Assembly: GCA_044228875.1 (NCBI GenBank)
Contig: JBGAUA010000171.1
Coordinates: 1-7,519, forward strand
Source: Epilinea sp044228875
GTDB taxonomy: Bacteria; Chloroflexota; Anaerolineae; Epilineales; Epilineaceae
DNA: 7,519 bases
Direction: 5' to 3'
Below the pieces are notes generated by a model that was given only the letters and a program-made list of their open reading frames with translations, made no database searches and was not told the origin of the DNA. Below are positions 4,493 through 7,519 of the stretch, piece by piece (positions within the stretch are counted from its first letter, which is position 1; each line of letters begins with the position of its first letter). The position numbers and the translations under genes were made by a program.

Positions 4493-5764
4493 ATGCTGCC
4501 CGTCCGCCTGCTGTTCCCCGGCATGCAGATCAAGCGCTGGCTGGTGCTGCTGCTGGCCGGCATCACCTCGCTGGCCCTGGCCATCGCCGGAGTCCTGCTC
4601 GAGGCCTACCGTGCGGTCGAGCTGCCGCCGCAATCCCCCACCCAGACCTGGGTCAGCCTGCTCACCCTGCAGACCATCTCGCCCACGGCGCGGGCCGCGG
4701 TCCTGGCCCTGGGCGGTGTGCTGCTGGGCGGGGTCGGCCTGATCGGCCTGGGGCGCTCCATCCTCGACGCCGAGCGCTCGGCGCGCAGCGGTCGGCTCCT
4801 GGACAAACTCGAGCGCCGCCGCCGCCGCCGCACCGACACGCGCATCGTGGCCATCGGTGGCGGTACGGGCCTGTCGACCCTGCTGCGCGGGCTCAAGCTC
4901 CACTCGCTCAACCTCACCGCCATCGTCACCGTGGCCGACGACGGCGGCTCCAGCGGCCGCCTGCGCGAGAGCCTGGGCATCCACCCGCCGGGCGACTTCC
5001 GGCAATGCATCGCCGCCCTGGCGGACACCGAGCCCTTGATGGAGGCCTTGTTCCAGTACCGCTTCGGCCAAGGGGAGCTGGGCGGACATGCCTTCGGCAA
5101 CCTCTTCCTCGCGGCCATGGCCGGCATCACCGGCAGTTTCGAGAACGGCCTGCGCGCCGCCAGCAAGGTGCTGGCCGTCTCCGGGCGGATCATGCCCTCC
5201 ACATTGGCCCATGTCACTCTCTTCGCCGAGCTGGCCGACGATTCGGTCATGAAGGGCGAATCCCAGGTGCCGCACGGCGAGGCGCCCATCCGCCGCGTCT
5301 TCATCGAGCCCGCCGGCCCGCCCGCCTTCCCGGAGGCGGTCAACGCCATCCTGACGGCCGACCTGGTGATCCTCGGTCCCGGAAGCCTCTACACCAGCGT
5401 TCTGCCCAACCTGCTGGTGCCCGACATCGCCGCCGCCCTGGCTGCTACCCGTGCCCCCGTGGTCTACGTGGCCAACGTGGCCACCCAGCCCGGCGAGACG
5501 GACGGCTACAGCCTGACGGAGCACCTGCGCGCCCTGGAGCGGCATATCCCGGCCGGGATCATCGACCGGGTGCTGGCCAACGACAACCTGGCCACGCCGC
5601 TGCCGCCGGACGCCCCGGTCACCCGCGTGCTGCCAGAGCTGGATCCAGGCGATGGCGGCCGACCGCGGCTGGTGAAGGCCGACCTGGTCAGCCCCCTGGT
5701 CCCCACCCATCATGATTCCCTCCGCCTTGCCGAGGCGGTGATGGCCATGGTGGCCGAAGGCTGA
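4493..5764 (+). CDS. yvcK: Membrane-anchored YvcK/CofD-like UDP-sugar-binding protein
   Basis: The 423-residue product belongs to the YvcK (UPF0052, CofD-like) family, reported to bind UDP-sugars and to be needed for growth on gluconeogenic carbon and for cell-shape control. Signatures: GGGTGLSTLLRGLK (122-135), ADDGGSSGRLR (148-158), GDFRQCIAAL (167-176), HAFGNLFLAAMAGI (199-212), LGPGSLYTSVLPNLL (294-308) and ANDNLATPLP (362-371). Before the domain lie two likely transmembrane helices (about 17-38 and 67-88) and a cluster of six arginines (108-113) encoded by six consecutive CGC codons, so the domain is probably held at the inner face of the membrane. Start: ATG 4493 gives MLPVRLLFPGMQIKRW, fitting membrane-anchored homologues as I recall them. 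An in-frame ATG at 4442 would add 17 residues encoded across the leader hairpin; neither start has a good ribosome site. The usual rapZ and whiA neighbours are absent. Confidence 0.9.
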   Translation: MLPVRLLFPGMQIKRWLVLLLAGITSLALAIAGVLLEAYRAVELPPQSPTQTWVSLLTLQTISPTARAAVLALGGVLLGGVGLIGLGRSILDAERSARSGRLLDKLERRRRRRTDTRIVAIGGGTGLSTLLRGLKLHSLNLTAIVTVADDGGSSGRLRESLGIHPPGDFRQCIAALADTEPLMEALFQYRFGQGELGGHAFGNLFLAAMAGITGSFENGLRAASKVLAVSGRIMPSTLAHVTLFAELADDSVMKGESQVPHGEAPIRRVFIEPAGPPAFPEAVNAILTADLVILGPGSLYTSVLPNLLVPDIAAALAATRAPVVYVANVATQPGETDGYSLTEHLRALERHIPAGIIDRVLANDNLATPLPPDAPVTRVLPELDPGDGGRPRLVKADLVSPLVPTHHDSLRLAEAVMAMVAEG

Positions 5765-5882
5765 CCGCCGTGTCGCGGCTCGCGCGCCCGGTGATGGCGG
5801 CGCCGTCGTGAAGTCCCCTCCCCTCTCCGCCGCGTCCTCCTCCCCGCCCGCGCCCCTTCGCCCACCGCTCCAGGAGACCCCC
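5765..5882 (+). other. Intergenic gap with a pyrimidine-rich tract
   Basis: This 118-bp gap holds no convincing gene or promoter. From 5814 to 5870, 48 of 57 bases are C or T. A C-rich, G-poor stretch after a gene could act as a Rho-loading region behind yvcK, but I see no other support. The DUF423 gene may simply be read through from yvcK. Confidence 0.3.
5872..5877 (+). promoter_or_regulatory. Ribosome binding site of the DUF423 gene
   Basis: AGGAGA lies five bases before the ATG at 5883. It decides the start against the in-frame GTG at 5808, which would add 25 low-complexity Ser/Pro residues from the pyrimidine-rich gap. Confidence 0.75.
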
Positions 5883-6254
5883 ATGGACAGAAGCTTCTTC
5901 ATGCTCGGCAGCCTCTCCGGCATGCTGGCGGTGCTGCTGGGCGCCTTTGGCGCCCATGGTCTGAAAGACAGGGTGCCCGCGGACCTGCTGAAGAACTGGG
6001 AGACGGGCGCGCATTACCACGCCAGCCACGCCCTGGCCCTGATCGCGGCCGCCTGGGCCGTCGCCCGCTGGCCGGAGGCCCGCGCCGCCGGCCTGGCGGG
6101 CTGGTGCTTCCTGGGCGGCACCCTGCTCTTCTCCGGCAGCCTCTACCTGATGACCCTCACCGGCCAGCGCTGGCTGGGCGCCGTCACGCCTTTGGGGGGC
6201 ATCCTCCTGGTCGCCGGTTGGGCCTGCCTGGCCTGGGTGGGGTGGAAGGGCTAG
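5883..6254 (+). CDS. DUF423 family small integral membrane protein
   Basis: The 123-residue protein matches the DUF423 family of small membrane proteins (YgdD-like), whose function is unknown. Family features seen: LLGAFGAHGLKD (18-29) at the end of the first helix, WETGAHYHASHALAL (39-53), GTLLFSGSLYLMTLTG (79-94) and GAVTPLGGILLVAGW (99-113). Four hydrophobic segments are likely, at about 5-24, 46-62, 70-91 and 98-120. Length is typical for the family. The start is fixed by AGGAGA five bases upstream. It follows yvcK on the same strand after a 118-bp gap, so co-transcription is possible but not shown. The neighbour beyond it is convergent and only 15 bp away. No specific function can be given. 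Confidence 0.88.
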   Translation: MDRSFFMLGSLSGMLAVLLGAFGAHGLKDRVPADLLKNWETGAHYHASHALALIAAAWAVARWPEARAAGLAGWCFLGGTLLFSGSLYLMTLTGQRWLGAVTPLGGILLVAGWACLAWVGWKG

Positions 6255-6292
6255 GGATCGCTCCGGCGCTCACTGCGCCCGCTTGCCGATCC
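6255..6292. terminator. Convergent-gene hairpin, possible bidirectional terminator
   Basis: GGATCG (6255-6260) pairs with CGATCC (6287-6292), and inside it GGCGC (6265-6269) pairs with GCGCC (6275-6279) around a TCACT loop. Together they form a two-part stem spanning the 15-bp gap and the 3' end of the - strand gene. Neither side has a T-run, so efficiency as an intrinsic terminator is doubtful. Confidence 0.3.
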
Positions 6293-7519
6293 AGGGCAGA
6301 AGGCCCCTCCACGGGAAGCGCCGCGGTGGGCCGGCGCGGCGCGCGGCCGCCCGGGCCGGGTGCCCGTCGGACCATTCGCCCATGCCCAGCTGCGGCGCGC
6401 CGCCGCCGAAAGCGAACTCGCAGTCGGCGCTGTAGCGGCTGCAGGCCAGGAGGGCGTCCAACCACTTCCAGTAGCCATAGCCGTCGAGGCCGTCCAGCCC
6501 GCCGAGCGGCGCGTCGCTGTAGGCGGAGGCGAAGTCGGCGCGCAGTGCCGGCTTGCCGTAGGGGTCGCTCCGCAGCACCAGGCGCTCGCGCCACAGGGTG
6601 GGGACATGGCCCATGCGGTCCCAGAGCAGCTCTTCCAGCACGGGATCCGCGCCCGCGTCATCCTCGGCGGCCACCGTCAGCACCTGCAGGTCCGGTGGCA
6701 GGCGGCGCAGCGCCAGCCCGTCCACCAGACCCTGCGGATCGCGCGGCAGGGCCAGGAACACGGCGCGGGGCAGGGGCAGCCCCAAGGCGTACCAGTCGGC
6801 GGCGGCGGCCAGCGCCAGTGCGGCGCCTTCGCCGTGGCCGGCCCAGAACAGAGACTCCCGGTCGATGCGCGTCGCCAGGTCCGGATCCGCGCGCAGCTCG
6901 GCCACGGCGGCGGGCAGCAACTCCGCGAGGTGGGCGCGCCAGGCGGCCGGCGGGCGCTCCGAGTAGCTCGGGACCAGGATGACCGCGCCGGCCAGGGCCA
7001 GGTGGTCCAGCCAGCGCCGGTAGGGCTCGAGGACTCCGGCCGGCCCGGCTTCGGCCGCCGGCAGGAAGACCAGCACGGGGAGGGGGGCGCTGACCAGCGG
7101 ATCCTCGGCCGCGGCGCCCGCCGGCAGCACCCGCCACCAGGCCAGGTCGCCCACCTGCCGCGCCTCCACCACAGTGGTCTCGTAGATGGCGCGCCGGGCG
7201 GCGCCGGGGCCGCGCGGCGGCAGGCCGGGCGGGAGGGCGTCCACGGCCGTCGGCGTGGGCGACGGCGGCCGCGTGGGGATGGTGGTGGCCGTGGCCCGGG
7301 GCCGCGCGGCCAATCGCTGCTGGACGAACTGCAGGATGAGGTCGGTGGCCTCGTCGGATTCCCAGCCCAGGTAGCCGATCAGCGTCTCGGCGTTGCACCC
7401 GGCCACCTGCGGGGCGGCGCCCTGGCCGCCGGCGCGGATGAGGGCGGCGGCCAGGGCGGCGGCCTCCGCCTGCCGTCCGGGGGCGTCGGCGGCGGCGGCC
7501 AGGAGCAGCATGGGGGGTG
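6270..7519 (-). CDS. Alpha/beta-hydrolase-fold protein lacking the catalytic serine (5' end probably outside window)
   Basis: The reading frame ends at TGA 6272-6270 and stays open to the right edge. The first ATG in view (7511) has no purine-rich ribosome site within the eight bases before it, so the true start probably lies outside; at least 413 residues are visible. From that Met, 1-70 is an Ala-rich helical segment. Residues 71-100 are a Pro/Thr linker typical of exported proteins. About 110-360 resembles an alpha/beta hydrolase of the dienelactone-hydrolase/acetylhydrolase type: LPVLVFLP (144-151), a helix, AGAVILVPSY (174-183), then AGHGEGAALAL (224-234) at the nucleophile elbow and LTVAAEDDAGADP (278-290) at the acid position. 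The elbow reads Gly-His-Gly-Glu-Gly, with Gly227 where Ser is expected. Cys357 and Cys364 could form a disulfide. Substrate and activity are unknown; it is likely inactive as a serine hydrolase. Exact family is uncertain. Confidence 0.7.
   Translation of the reverse strand, partial: PPMLLLAAAADAPGRQAEAAALAAALIRAGGQGAAPQVAGCNAETLIGYLGWESDEATDLILQFVQQRLAARPRATATTIPTRPPSPTPTAVDALPPGLPPRGPGAARRAIYETTVVEARQVGDLAWWRVLPAGAAAEDPLVSAPLPVLVFLPAAEAGPAGVLEPYRRWLDHLALAGAVILVPSYSERPPAAWRAHLAELLPAAVAELRADPDLATRIDRESLFWAGHGEGAALALAAAADWYALGLPLPRAVFLALPRDPQGLVDGLALRRLPPDLQVLTVAAEDDAGADPVLEELLWDRMGHVPTLWRERLVLRSDPYGKPALRADFASAYSDAPLGGLDGLDGYGYWKWLDALLACSRYSADCEFAFGGGAPQLGMGEWSDGHPARAAARRAGPPRRFPWRGLLPWIGKRAQ

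Noticed and set aside
5808..5882. 25-codon extension of the DUF423 gene from GTG 5808
   Set aside because: The residues are low-complexity Ser/Pro from the pyrimidine tract. AGGAGA at 5872-5877 fixes the start at 5883.
4325..5923. 532-codon open frame on the - strand opposite yvcK
   Set aside because: The sequence is Gly/Gln/His-rich with no domain, and it crosses the yvcK gene and both flanking gaps. It is a shadow of GC-rich coding sequence.
6104..6982. 292-codon + strand open frame overlapping the DUF423 gene and the - strand hydrolase
   Set aside because: It is an Arg/Pro/Ala-rich product without a domain, overlapping two better-supported genes. It is a GC artefact.

Overview
The window is GC-rich bacterial chromosome with tightly packed genes: five on the + strand from 106 to 4395, two more from 4493 to 6254, and one convergent gene on the - strand that runs off the right edge. 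Several things point to the phylum Chloroflexota (Anaerolineae-like): a DUF151 nuclease-like gene directly in front of dnaB, a DnaD-domain protein together with a DnaC/DnaI-type loader, a YvcK with an N-terminal membrane anchor, and a short TatA with a glycine-rich hinge. This assignment is an inference from gene content and remembered family features, not from a search.

Left block (about 20-4088): an extended -10 promoter (TG-C-TATACT) is followed by four genes with overlapping ends: a DUF151 bifunctional-nuclease-family protein, the replicative helicase dnaB, a DnaD-domain protein, and a helicase-loader-type AAA+ ATPase. Stops and starts overlap by 1 nt, 4 nt and 80 nt, so this reads as one translationally coupled operon. 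It holds the helicase and both kinds of factor (DnaD-like and DnaC/DnaI-like) that in Bacillus help load it. The loader is unusual: after one zinc-binding N-terminus it carries two complete DnaC-type AAA+ ATPase modules in tandem. They are offset by exactly 190 residues and I count 70 of 101 core positions identical without gaps. The second module keeps Walker A and B but has lost the sensor-1 Asn. This is the most interesting object in the window.

Middle block (4089-5764): a second TATACT promoter sits in front of a small tatA (Sec-independent export). It is followed by yvcK, a CofD-like UDP-sugar-binding protein fused to two transmembrane helices and a run of six arginines. Strong GC hairpins lie across the loader stop codon and just before the yvcK start.

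Right block (5765-7519): a DUF423 small membrane protein ends 15 nt from the convergent end of a - strand gene. That gene encodes an alpha/beta-hydrolase-fold protein whose nucleophile elbow reads GHGEG, with no serine, so it may be a pseudo-enzyme. Its N-terminus probably lies beyond the window. I saw no tRNA, rRNA, CRISPR, insertion sequence or phage feature.
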